Shown here: piece after piece, positions 29,462-37,902 of the stretch
How the letters are laid out: each line of letters starts with the position of its first letter
How positions within the stretch are numbered: position 1 is the first letter of the stretch
Assembly: GCA_049289295.1 (NCBI GenBank)
Contig: JBATLL010000057.1
Location: forward strand, 1 to 64,000
DNA: 64,000 nt
DNA from: BOKV01 sp049289295
GTDB lineage: Bacteria > Pseudomonadota > Alphaproteobacteria > Rhizobiales > Rhizobiaceae
Direction of reading: 5' to 3'
The notes under the pieces: model-generated
What the model was told of the DNA's origin: nothing
Database searches by the model: none
The model's input: only the letters and a program-made list of their open reading frames with translations
Translations under genes and position numbers: made by a program

Positions 29462-30805
29462 ATGCAGGTAGTTGAAACAGCCAATGAAGGCTTGAAGCGC
29501 GAACTGAAGATCACCGTTCCCAGGGCGGACATGACCGGTCGCCTCAACGAGCGTCTGGAACAGATCAAGGGACAGGTCCGCTTGAACGGTTTCCGCCAGG
29601 GCAAGGTTCCCGTGGGCCATCTTCGCAAGGTCTATGGTCGTCAGGCAATGGCCGAGATCGTCAATGATCTGATCAACAAGCAGACCGGGGAAATCCTCGT
29701 CAATCGCGGTGAGAAGGCTGCCCAGCAGCCGGAAGTCACCATGACCGAAGACGAGAAGGAAGCCGAAGCCATCCTCAAGGGTGACGCGGATTTCGAATTC
29801 TCGATCGCCTATGAAGTGCTTCCGGAAATCAAGACCCCGGATATCGAGTCGATTGCGATCGAGCGCCCTGTCGCCGATGTGAGCGACAAGGAAGTCGACG
29901 AGCGAGTCGAAGAGATTGCCGAGAGCGCCCGGTCCTACGAGGAAAAGAAGGGCAAGGCCGCCGACAAGGACCGCATCACGATGGACTATGTCGGCAAGAT
30001 CGACGGCGAGCCATTTGAAGGTGGTGCCGATCAGGATGCGACGCTTGTTCTGGGTTCGGGTCGCTTCATTCCAGGCTTCGAGGACCAACTCGTTGGTGCC
30101 AAGGCAGGCGATGCGAAAACAGTGAAGGTGACGTTCCCGGCCGAATACCAGGCTGCGCACCTTGCAGGCAAGGAAGCCCAGTTCGACGTGACAGTGAAGA
30201 AGGTCGAGAAGCCCGGCAAACTGGAAATCAACGACGAACTGGCAAAGCAGCTGGGTCTGGAAAGCGCGGAAAAGCTTCGCGAGACCGTTCGCGGCCAGAT
30301 CGAGAACCAGAATGGTCTGTTCACGCGCGCCCGCGTCAAGCGAATGGTGCTGGACAAGCTTGACGAAATGACCGCCATGGAACTTCCGCAGAAGATGGTG
30401 GCTCAGGAGTTCGACAATATCTGGGGCCAGGTCACCGGAGAACTGCAGCGTTCAGGCAAGAGCTTCGAGGACGAGGAAACCACCGAGGAAAAGGCGCGCG
30501 ATGAGTATCAGAAACTCGCCGAGCGTCGCGTACGCCTCGGTCTCGTGCTTGCCCATATCGGTGAACAGGCTGAAGTGCAGGTGACCGAAGACGAATTGCA
30601 GCGCGCCGTTTATGACCAGGTGCGCCGCTATCCGGGCCAGGAACAGCAGGTGTTCGAATATTTCCGCCAGCATCCCGATGCGGTGGCGGGCCTTCGCGCT
30701 CCGATCTATGAAGACAAGGTTATCGACCACATCATGGCCAAGGCCAAGGTAACCGACAAGAAGGTAAGCCGTGAAGAACTCGTCAAGATGGATGACGAGG
30801 AATAG
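29462..30805 (+). CDS. tig: Trigger factor
   Basis: This is a 447-residue ribosome-associated chaperone with peptidyl-prolyl isomerase activity. The ribosome-binding domain includes the signature GFRQGKVP near residue 45. The FKBP-type PPIase domain (about 155-245) shows DRITMDYVGKIDGEPFEGG and LGSGRFIPGFEDQLVGAKAG. A long helical C-terminal chaperone domain follows. It sits directly after tRNA-Leu and ends in a strong terminator. Confidence 0.97.
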   Translation: MQVVETANEGLKRELKITVPRADMTGRLNERLEQIKGQVRLNGFRQGKVPVGHLRKVYGRQAMAEIVNDLINKQTGEILVNRGEKAAQQPEVTMTEDEKEAEAILKGDADFEFSIAYEVLPEIKTPDIESIAIERPVADVSDKEVDERVEEIAESARSYEEKKGKAADKDRITMDYVGKIDGEPFEGGADQDATLVLGSGRFIPGFEDQLVGAKAGDAKTVKVTFPAEYQAAHLAGKEAQFDVTVKKVEKPGKLEINDELAKQLGLESAEKLRETVRGQIENQNGLFTRARVKRMVLDKLDEMTAMELPQKMVAQEFDNIWGQVTGELQRSGKSFEDEETTEEKARDEYQKLAERRVRLGLVLAHIGEQAEVQVTEDELQRAVYDQVRRYPGQEQQVFEYFRQHPDAVAGLRAPIYEDKVIDHIMAKAKVTDKKVSREELVKMDDEE

Positions 30806-30843
30806 AGCCTGATCCAGCGATCAGGTTCGCAGGCAGAATCAGG

Positions 30844-30879
30844 AAACCCGGCCAAGTGATTGGCCGGGTTTCTTTTTTT
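30844..30879 (+). terminator. Rho-independent terminator after tig
   Basis: A perfect 10-bp stem AAACCCGGCC / GGCCGGGTTT (30844-30853 and 30862-30871) with an 8-nt loop is followed by C and seven T residues. It ends the tig transcript and also separates it from the convergent giant gene. Confidence 0.92.
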
Positions 30880-30948
30880 GATTCACAATCTGTCTGACTT
30901 GTATTTGCGCCTGCTGCCAGCACGTGCCATGCCAGCGCCGGTTCCCGG

Positions 30949-33900
30949 TCAATTGCCGAGGCGACCTGCCGCATGTGCCAGCATCGTGTAGACCTTGCCA
31001 GTATCGGAAGTCAGGTAGGTCTGGGTCATGATGTTGTCGCGATCGTTGCGGGCGACGTCTTCGAGCAGCTTCTCGAAATCGGCGATGTAGCGATCAACCG
31101 CGGTACGGAAGTCCTTCTCGCGCGCATATTTGGTGCGGATCTCGTCGAAGGTCTTCTGTCCCTGCAGGGTGTAGAGACGGCGCGTGAAGACATTGCGCTC
31201 ACCGCGCTGGTAGCGTTCCCACAGATCAACCGACGCTTCGTGGTCGATTGCGCGGGCTATGTCCATCGAGAGCGAATTGAGACTTTCAACGACGTGCAGG
31301 GGCGAGCGCGGATCGGTTGCGGTCTGCGTGCCCTTGGCACTCTGGGCGCTGGCGCGGTTGCCGGCAAAACCCGATACCTCGTCTTCATTCGAAGCGCGGC
31401 GCAACAGGTCGGAGACCCAGCCTGTTTTCTCGCCCGGCTGCTGATGCATGGACGTGCGCTGCGGGCGGCGTATTTCGGGTCCTGCCGCTACGGGTTCAGG
31501 TGAGCGCTGCGGCTGTGGCAGGCGCTGAGATGGCGAAGAGGGAGCCTTGGGCGCGTTGGCCGGCTGGCCGTAAGCAGGAGTAACCGGCGGGGCAGGTGGC
31601 TCAAGCTGTGCCGCTTCCGTCTGCGCCCGGCGTGATGAGCTGCGCGACGGCGGTGCCGTGTCGAGGGTCTTGCCCGAACGTGTGACGATGTCCGACAGTT
31701 CCTTGAGCGCGGTGATCTGATCGACCAGCGTGCGGCGCATGGTGTCGGCGCTCTGGCGAACTTCTTCCGGAAGTTCGAGGATGCCACGGCGCATCTGGGT
31801 GCGTGTCGTTTCCAGTTCGTCCTGGATTTCGCCGGTCGAGCGACGCAGTTCCTCGATGGTGCCATTGAGGCGCGAAAGCGTGTTCTGGAAGGCAGACGTG
31901 ACTTCTTCGGAAAGCTGTGCACCGGCAGAAGTCGCACGTTCCGTCATGTCGGTCATGAGGCTGTTGAGCGCGGTGCTGAAGCCGTTCATCGACTGTTCGA
32001 GCGAACTGGTGCGCGCATTGAGATCAAGCGCAAGCCGCTCGATTGGCTCGCGACGTTCTTCGAGTGCCTCGGCCAGCATGACCTGGGCGCCGGTGACGCG
32101 CTCTGCCGCATCGCGCAGTTCCTTGCCCTGGTTCTCGAAGCGAACGGCGAGGGCGGAGACATTCTGCACGAGATATTCGGAATTCTCGCCGACGGCGGTT
32201 GCCGTGTGCTCGGCAATCTGGCGGGCGTTTTCGGTGTTGATGGCAGCCTTCTCCACCGCAGATGCAAGCACGGCAGCGCCATCGCTTATGTTGCGCTCCA
32301 GCGCACCGAGGCTCTGGCCTGCGCGCAGGATATTGTCGTCCAGCTCGCTGCTTGACGAAGTCAGGCGGGCGATGAGCGTGGAAAGTTCGGTGGAAACGTG
32401 CCCGCCAACGCTCTGGATCTGGTTGACCAGGTTTTCGGTCTGGTTCTTGAGCTGATCGACGAATGGCGATCCCTGATCCGTGATGATGCCCGAAATCTCG
32501 GCGACGCGTTCCTGCAGGGAATTGGAAAACTCGCGGGTCTTCTCTTCAAGCTTGCGCTGTGTGGCAACCAGTTCGGTGCCAAGCGAAGCGTTGATTTCAC
32601 GCGCACGTTCGGTGAGCAGGTTCGACAGGGCTGTCGCCTTGGAATCGATCTGGTGACCGGTAAGCTGGATGTGCTCGCCAAGCTGGCGCACCATTTCCGC
32701 GCGTTTCGTGTCGAGGCCTTCGAGCAGGCGTTCCGATCCGGCATCGACATCGGCCAGGAACTCGTCGCGTCCGGTGCGGAAGGCAGCGAAGATGTTCTGG
32801 TTCTTTTCGTCAAAGGTCTGCGAGATATGTTCCGCCGCCAGGTCGATGACCTGAGAGAGACGGTCGGTGCGATGGTCGAAGTCGCCGAGGATCGCGCTGC
32901 CGCGATCATCAAGGCGCGATACCTGACCCGAAATCTTTTCAAGTCCGGCAACCAGGCTCTTGCCAAGTGCCACGGCGCTATTGTCGAGCGTTGCTGTCAG
33001 TGAAGCACCTGCTTCGATAATGGTATGGCCGATTACGGATGTACGCTTGTCGATATCGGACATGAGCGAATGGGACCGGTTGTCCATCTTGTCCAGTTCG
33101 GCGGCAAGAAGGCGATGTCCGTCCAGCATGGTCTGGCGAATGCCGGTGGCGTTCTCGTTCAGCAGATGGCCAATGCCTTCCTGCGCTTCGGAGAAGATCG
33201 AACCGAGTTTCTCGGCGCGCCTGTCGATTTCGGACACGAGACCGGTCGAGCGGTTGTCCATCTTGTCGAGTTCGCCAATTAGGCGGCTGTGGCCTTCCGA
33301 TAGGCTGCGCTGGATGGCTGAAGTGCGTTCGTCGAGCATCTTCGTCATGGTCGTGCCGGCATCGCCTACCAGCGTGCCCATGCGTTCGGCGCGCTTGTCG
33401 ATTTCGGCGACCAGGCCGGTCGAGCGATTGTCCATCTTGTCAAGTTCGGACGCGATGCGATGCTGGCCGGTTTCCAGATTGACGCGGATCGCGTCGGTGC
33501 GTGCATCAAGCATGGCGGCAAGTTTGCCGCCGGAATCGGAAACAACCTTTTCCATGCTGTCGGTACGGCGCTCGATTTCCGCGATGAGGCCGCTCGAACG
33601 GTCGTCGAAACGTCCCAGTTCGCCCATCAGCTTGCGGTGGCCATCATCGATGCCAGCGCTGATCGCAGCAACGCGCTCGTCAACGGCCGAGGTCAGGCTT
33701 TCCTGTGAACCTTCCAGCTGCAGCTTGGCTTCAAGCGTCTTGGACGCGATGCCTTCAAACGTGGCTTCGATAGTGTCGGTGATTTCCTGGCGTCCGCTGG
33801 TGAAGGCCTTGCCGATATCGATGGCGCGCTCACGCAGCGACTGGTCGAATTTCGCGGCATGCTGCAACAAAGCGCCTTCGACCTTCTCGGTCGTTTCACT

Positions 33901-35436
33901 CAGCATGCGGCTGCTGTCCATCAACTGCGTTGCCACATTGTCCATGTGCCCGGTGATGTTGGCACCAAAACCATCCAGCTTCTGATTGACCGCGTTGGTG
34001 AGCGTGTCGGCCTTTTCGAGCAGGATCTTGTCGATGTTCTGTGCCTGGATGCCGAGCGCGCGAACAAGGGTGGCGCCACGGTTGCCGAAATCGGCGCTGA
34101 CCTTGGCGATCTGTTCGCCAACAAGGTTTTCAATCCGCCCGGCGGTATCATCAAGCGCAGTTTGCTGCTGGGTCAGGCGTTCGAAAGTGGAATGGATGCG
34201 GCCGTCAAGGGCGGTCCCGAATCCGGTGAGCCGCTCGTGGACACCCTGCTGGAACAGGTTCGAGCGTTCCGCCAGCACCCGGTCCAGTTCGTCCGTGCGC
34301 ATGGTGATGAGTTCTGCGAGTTCCTCGCCGCTCATCGACAGCATCTGTTTCAGTCGTCCGATCACCCCTTCGAGGTTGCCGGTAACATTGCCGGCCTCAT
34401 GGCCAAGCGATTCGACGATGCGCGAAGCGGAAAGCTGGACGGATTGTTCGATGCGGCTGGCAACCTGGTCGACTTCCTGGCCGATGCCTTCATGCGTACC
34501 GCTCAGCGCGTCTCGCAGCAGGTCAACGTGATTGAGGATTTCCTCGCGTTCCGCAGACAATTCGCGAACCAGGCCGCGAAGGCGCACTTCGGCGTCTGCA
34601 TAGGAACGCTCAAGGCTGCCGACCTCGGACGAAACGAGCTGCTCCAGTTCTCCGGCACGCGCCAGCGCGCGCTCGACACCGTCACCAATAGAAGCGATTT
34701 CACGGCGAACCGCGCGGCCGATGATCGAAACCGACTCGCTCGCCGAATCCTCGGGCTGAAGCAGGCGTACCGCTGCTTCTGTCATGGTGCGGGCGGCCAG
34801 ACGCATTTCCGCCGAGCGGCGCAGCGTGATCACGAGTACCCAGATCATGAAGAGCGGCAGGATTGCGAAGCCAGTGAACAGAGCCAGGGATGGCGAGGTG
34901 AACAGGTCAGTGAGCGAAGAGGGCGCTGCAATGCGTCCGCCTCTTGCTGCAACGACATAGGTGCCAGCGCAAACGCCGACCCAAACGAGGGACAGCAGCA
35001 AAGCATAAAGGTAAGCGCGCGACTTGCTGCGCTGCTGCAGGGAATAGACGAGTTCCGAAAGACCGCTGGTCTGGCTGTCATTGGCCGCAAGATATTCGCG
35101 CATCGGTTCGGCGGCGGCCGGTGCCTCGTGGTATTCCTGCTGATATTCCTGCTGGTAGTCCTGCTCATACTCCGGCGCATATTCCTGCGCGGGGAATGCA
35201 TCATCGCTTTCGGCTGGCTGCTCGTAGGCGCCTGGTTCGTGCTGCCCGTCGAGCGAAACGGCGTGGCCCCTCAGATCGTTGGCAGCTTCGGATAGCTTGC
35301 GTTCCAGTTCGTCGAAGTCGGGATCGCCGGAAGACGCGGTTTTCTTGCCCTTGCTCGACGCAAGCGCTTCCTCGACCGCACGAAGGGCCGAATCGTCATC
35401 CTGTTTCTGGCTCTTCTTCTTGGGTTCAGACGCCAT
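30949..35436 (-). CDS. Growth Pole Ring (GPR/RgsE)-like giant coiled-coil membrane protein
   Basis: This is a 1495-residue protein. Residues 1-140 are acidic and Q/E/Y-rich (cytoplasmic). Two transmembrane helices follow at about 141-165 and 183-205, then some 1050 residues of nearly continuous alpha-helical, apolipoprotein-like sequence. Five tandem 58-residue repeats lie at about 610-899. A proline-rich linker (about 1290-1370) and a conserved C-terminal globular domain (DPRSPLHVVESLNSLSMDIARAIDHEASVDLW...) close the protein. This architecture is that of the GPR protein of Agrobacterium and RgsE of Sinorhizobium, which form a ring at the growing pole and are needed for unipolar growth; those proteins are longer (about 2100 in Agrobacterium). 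Assignment rests on architecture and lineage. Confidence 0.75.
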   Translation of the reverse strand: MASEPKKKSQKQDDDSALRAVEEALASSKGKKTASSGDPDFDELERKLSEAANDLRGHAVSLDGQHEPGAYEQPAESDDAFPAQEYAPEYEQDYQQEYQQEYHEAPAAAEPMREYLAANDSQTSGLSELVYSLQQRSKSRAYLYALLLSLVWVGVCAGTYVVAARGGRIAAPSSLTDLFTSPSLALFTGFAILPLFMIWVLVITLRRSAEMRLAARTMTEAAVRLLQPEDSASESVSIIGRAVRREIASIGDGVERALARAGELEQLVSSEVGSLERSYADAEVRLRGLVRELSAEREEILNHVDLLRDALSGTHEGIGQEVDQVASRIEQSVQLSASRIVESLGHEAGNVTGNLEGVIGRLKQMLSMSGEELAELITMRTDELDRVLAERSNLFQQGVHERLTGFGTALDGRIHSTFERLTQQQTALDDTAGRIENLVGEQIAKVSADFGNRGATLVRALGIQAQNIDKILLEKADTLTNAVNQKLDGFGANITGHMDNVATQLMDSSRMLSETTEKVEGALLQHAAKFDQSLRERAIDIGKAFTSGRQEITDTIEATFEGIASKTLEAKLQLEGSQESLTSAVDERVAAISAGIDDGHRKLMGELGRFDDRSSGLIAEIERRTDSMEKVVSDSGGKLAAMLDARTDAIRVNLETGQHRIASELDKMDNRSTGLVAEIDKRAERMGTLVGDAGTTMTKMLDERTSAIQRSLSEGHSRLIGELDKMDNRSTGLVSEIDRRAEKLGSIFSEAQEGIGHLLNENATGIRQTMLDGHRLLAAELDKMDNRSHSLMSDIDKRTSVIGHTIIEAGASLTATLDNSAVALGKSLVAGLEKISGQVSRLDDRGSAILGDFDHRTDRLSQVIDLAAEHISQTFDEKNQNIFAAFRTGRDEFLADVDAGSERLLEGLDTKRAEMVRQLGEHIQLTGHQIDSKATALSNLLTERAREINASLGTELVATQRKLEEKTREFSNSLQERVAEISGIITDQGSPFVDQLKNQTENLVNQIQSVGGHVSTELSTLIARLTSSSSELDDNILRAGQSLGALERNISDGAAVLASAVEKAAINTENARQIAEHTATAVGENSEYLVQNVSALAVRFENQGKELRDAAERVTGAQVMLAEALEERREPIERLALDLNARTSSLEQSMNGFSTALNSLMTDMTERATSAGAQLSEEVTSAFQNTLSRLNGTIEELRRSTGEIQDELETTRTQMRRGILELPEEVRQSADTMRRTLVDQITALKELSDIVTRSGKTLDTAPPSRSSSRRAQTEAAQLEPPAPPVTPAYGQPANAPKAPSSPSQRLPQPQRSPEPVAAGPEIRRPQRTSMHQQPGEKTGWVSDLLRRASNEDEVSGFAGNRASAQSAKGTQTATDPRSPLHVVESLNSLSMDIARAIDHEASVDLWERYQRGERNVFTRRLYTLQGQKTFDEIRTKYAREKDFRTAVDRYIADFEKLLEDVARNDRDNIMTQTYLTSDTGKVYTMLAHAAGRLGN
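32740..33609 (-). repeat. Five tandem 174-bp (58-residue) repeats inside the GPR-like gene
   Basis: Units begin FDDRSSGLIAEIERR, MDNRSTGLVAEIDKR, MDNRSTGLVSEIDRR, MDNRSHSLMSDIDKR and LDDRGSAILGDFDHR, at residues 610, 668, 726, 784 and 842, each exactly 58 residues apart. The second and third are the most alike, also at DNA level. This is a coding repeat of a helical rod, not a CRISPR array. The exact period favours length change by recombination. Confidence 0.85.
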
Positions 35437-35655
35437 ACCAGTATCCCCGTAACGCTAACGCAATCCTGTCTTTGGGGAACCCAACAACAGGGAAACATTC
35501 AGAAACCATTATTTTCAGGCGGAATCTTGAGTTCATGGTTTCCGGACTATGACATTTGTGCCTTTGCAAGCCCGCTGTCCATCCTTCTGTCCAACTGCAA
35601 TTTCCACCCGAAGCCACATCCGGTCGAAATCTCCATCATGGCCGCGTACCGCTTG

Positions 35656-35685
35656 AAAAAGGCCGCCCGACATTCCGGGCTTTTT
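35656..35685. terminator. Possible imperfect terminator hairpin
   Basis: AAAAAG and CTTTTT bracket CCCG-ACATTC-CGGG, with a bulge GCCG on the left arm, and the right side ends in five T residues. It lies in the 444-bp intergenic region 35437-35880, upstream of the GPR-like gene. It may end a short upstream transcript, but none is recognisable. Apart from this and the CtrA box, the region holds nothing identified. Confidence 0.3.
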
Positions 35686-35788
35686 ACCATAATCCACAAG
35701 CGTTCGCGGACATGCTTGCCGCAAGAGTACCGTAATGGCACAGTTGCTCAAGGCCGACAAGGAAAGCAGCCCGCGAAAGCAATAAAAC

Positions 35789-35804
35789 TTAATAAATGGT
35801 TAAC
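35789..35804. promoter_or_regulatory. CtrA binding box (perfect TTAA-N7-TTAAC)
   Basis: TTAA-TAAATGG-TTAAC matches the full CtrA consensus. It lies in the divergent intergenic region, 353 bp upstream of the GPR-like gene and 77 bp upstream of the frameshifted small gene that precedes the Hpt gene. CtrA is the master cell-cycle regulator activated by the CckA pathway, and cckA is in this window. Which promoter it controls cannot be decided by eye. Confidence 0.65.
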
Positions 35805-35880
35805 AGTATGAACATGGCGGCAATGTGCCGAAACGACCATGTTGGAAGTGTGGCCGAATCGGCAGGCAGGGATGATTTCG

Positions 35881-36167
35881 ATGGATTCAACACACGCAAT
35901 GGCGAGTGAAGACGAGAATACCGGAAATGTGGACAAAGGTGGCAAGCCCACGGCTGCCCAGTTGCGCTACCTGCGCCACGGGCTTGGACAGCCAGGTGGC
36001 AAACTGCCGTTGTTCGATGAGCATGGCCAGGAAATCGCGCAACGCACCATTCGAAGCTGCATCGAGAAGGGCTGGGCGGAACCGTGGTTCGACAACCGCT
36101 GAAACCGAACTGGCTCGTGTGCAAGCTCACAGACAGCGGGCGCGGCATGGCGGCAGACAAGCATTAG
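35881..36167 (+). pseudogene. Conserved small hypothetical protein, frameshifted
   Basis: The frame from 35881 reads MDSTHAMASEDEN...KPTAAQLRYLRHGLGQPGGKLPLFDE... and stops at 36102 directly after WAEPWFDNR. In the -1 frame the coding sense continues at once as PLKPNWLVCKLTDSGRGMAADKH, ending at 36167. Together they make one plausible protein of about 95 residues, and 'WFDNP-LKP-WLVCKLT' reads as a natural continuation. Loss of one C in the run at 36096-36097 (CC instead of CCC) explains the break. It may be a true mutation, a sequencing error or, less likely, programmed frameshifting. A start at 35872 is also possible. Confidence 0.6.
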
Positions 36168-36254
36168 CCAGCCTGACCAAAGGGCGCGTTAACCAATTGT
36201 TGGCGCGCTGATGGCAAGCTTTTGGCAATTGGTCGCCGATTCGGGAGCTGTTCC

Positions 36255-36614
36255 ATGCCGATGACTTTGAAGGCAGATATTGAAAAGACACTGCGTGATC
36301 GCGGAACCGCACCGGCGGTTGATCTGGTGCACCTGTCCAACCAGACAATGGGCGATCCGGAACTGGAAACGGAAGTATTGGGTGTCTTCCTTGCCCACAG
36401 CCGGATCTATGTCGAGACCTGGAAGGCTGCGCGCGAGCATGAAGGGCGCAAACGCGCTGCCCATGCGCTCAAGGGTGCGGCACGCGGCATCGGGGCCTGG
36501 TATCTTGCCGAACTGGCCGAAGAGGCTGAAGTGCCCGGTTATGGCGGCATCGAAGACCTCGACAAGGAAGTGGACCGTGTCAGCGCCTACATACTGTCAT
36601 TGCGTCGCGATTGA
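36255..36614 (+). CDS. Hpt (histidine phosphotransfer) domain protein
   Basis: This is a 119-residue all-helical protein with the Hpt signature RAAHALKGAARGIGAWYLAELAEE; the phosphorylatable histidine is His70. GGGAG at 36243-36247 supports the ATG at 36255. In a CckA-containing alphaproteobacterium such proteins relay phosphate between hybrid kinases and response regulators, and ChpT is the one serving CckA, but this protein is a monomeric-type Hpt and not ChpT-like. A lone TTAAC half-site lies about 60 bp upstream. Confidence 0.85.
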   Translation: MPMTLKADIEKTLRDRGTAPAVDLVHLSNQTMGDPELETEVLGVFLAHSRIYVETWKAAREHEGRKRAAHALKGAARGIGAWYLAELAEEAEVPGYGGIEDLDKEVDRVSAYILSLRRD

Positions 36615-36738
36615 CGCGAAAAGGCGCAGACTCACGTTCTTTGCCAGCCAAATCACCAACAAAGCTTGACTTGAGGCCGCGCTCCGGTAAATCGGGCCGC
36701 TGATCCGTATTCACCCGCAATGTCTTCGGGGCAAATCC

Positions 36739-37059
36739 ATGGCCAAGATCACCTACATCACGCATGATGGCGTTTCGCATGTCGTTGACGCGCCCAATGG
36801 CACGACTGTCATGGAAAATGCAGTGAAGAACTCCGTTCCGGGGATCGAGGCGGAATGTGGCGGGGCCTGCGCCTGTGCGACGTGCCATGTCTATGTTGAT
36901 GAAGCCTGGGCCGAAAAGGTCGGTTCGCCCGATGCAATGGAAGAGGACATGCTGGATTTCGCCTGGGAGGCGAAACCGGTTTCGCGCCTGTCCTGCCAGA
37001 TCAAGGTAAGCGATGCGCTGGACGGGCTGGTAGTCCATATTCCTGAAAAGCAGGCCTGA
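36739..37059 (+). CDS. Adrenodoxin-type 2Fe-2S ferredoxin
   Basis: This 106-residue electron carrier binds one [2Fe-2S] cluster through Cys40, Cys46, Cys49 and Cys86 (ECGGACACATCH and RLSCQI). The acidic region DAMEEDMLDFAWEAKPVSRLSCQI is typical of the vertebrate-type (adrenodoxin) subgroup, which serves P450s or Fe-S and heme biogenesis. No P450 or reductase is adjacent, so the partner is unknown. Confidence 0.95.
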   Translation: MAKITYITHDGVSHVVDAPNGTTVMENAVKNSVPGIEAECGGACACATCHVYVDEAWAEKVGSPDAMEEDMLDFAWEAKPVSRLSCQIKVSDALDGLVVHIPEKQA

Positions 37060-37098
37060 TTTCCGAAGCCGACCATAATCGCCAGGCGCTGGCCAAGG

Positions 37099-37764
37099 CT
37101 ATTCCACGGCTGCCTGAAGGGACGCGCCTTCCCTGGTTCGGTTTACCAGCGAATGTATCCGCAATTTCTCGTCTTCGTCGAATTGCAGCTGTTCACGCTG
37201 ATGTTCGACCATGAGCTGTTTGAAATCGTTCATGGCGCTGGTGCGCATGCCGGCGCAATCGCTTTCGGGTGGCAGCGCCAGGACCCGCTCTTCAGCCAGT
37301 AGCGCGTAGCGGTCAGCTATCGAGACATGAACGGCCTCGTGCAGGCGAGCATATTCTTCCAGATTTGACCATGCATGGGACAGGCCCTGTCGCAGTTCGC
37401 TCGAACTTGCCAAGCGTGGCAGGGTTACATGGGCCTTGACCAGTACCGTCGCCTTTGTAACCCGGCACCCTTCAGGGTTCTGGGCAAAGCGGAAATCAGG
37501 CATCATGCGCACATTTGTTGCGGCCAAAGCGCGACCGGCACCTGCAACGGATGGCCCGTGCTGGGAAATCTGGTGATCGAGTTCCTCGAAACTGCGTCCG
37601 GAAATGCCGTAATAGCCGACGCTTAACTGGGTGCGCTCACCTGTCGGCGTGCAGGCGGCCAGCATCAGCAATCCAAGCCAGGCCAGATGGCGGCGTGGCG
37701 GGAAGAAGGCTTTTGTGCGGCTGGTGCGTTTGGCGTTACCCATCCCTACAGCAAGTGGATTCAT
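37099..37764 (-). CDS. DUF922 family lipoprotein, putative zinc-dependent peptidase
   Basis: This protein of about 221 residues has an N-terminal hydrophobic segment ending in a lipobox (LGLLMLAAC). The DUF922 region shows MMPDFRFAQNPEGCRVTKATVLVKAHVTLP, then LEEYARLHEAVHVSIADRYALLAEE with an HExxH-like HEAVH zinc motif, and a later conserved Cys in ESDCAGM. The catalytic role is predicted from the motif. The frame is open to 37863. Starts at 37764 or 37743 both fit, since neither has a convincing ribosome binding site. It is divergent from folP. Confidence 0.75.
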   Translation of the reverse strand: MNPLAVGMGNAKRTSRTKAFFPPRRHLAWLGLLMLAACTPTGERTQLSVGYYGISGRSFEELDHQISQHGPSVAGAGRALAATNVRMMPDFRFAQNPEGCRVTKATVLVKAHVTLPRLASSSELRQGLSHAWSNLEEYARLHEAVHVSIADRYALLAEERVLALPPESDCAGMRTSAMNDFKQLMVEHQREQLQFDEDEKLRIHSLVNRTREGASLQAAVE

Positions 37765-37902
37765 TATGGCAAGGTTGCGGCACTGGCGCAGAAAAACGAC
37801 GACGGCGCAATTCCGTTCGAACAGGCTGGCGCAAAGCGGCGTTGCACGGTAGGGCTTTGGCAAGGTCGTACCAATGACAGACGGCGAGGCAGCGCGTTAA
37901 TC

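Noticed and set aside
32740..33609. Regularly spaced repeats suggesting a CRISPR array
   Set aside because: The repeats are 174 bp, in frame and encode 58-residue helical units; there are no spacers or cas genes.
33859..35295. Long plus-strand open frame antisense to the GPR-like gene
   Set aside because: It is a shadow of the repetitive coding strand with no ribosome binding site or domain.
36189..36204. Possible third CtrA box upstream of the Hpt gene
   Set aside because: TTAAC is present but the second half reads TTGG, so only a half-site exists.
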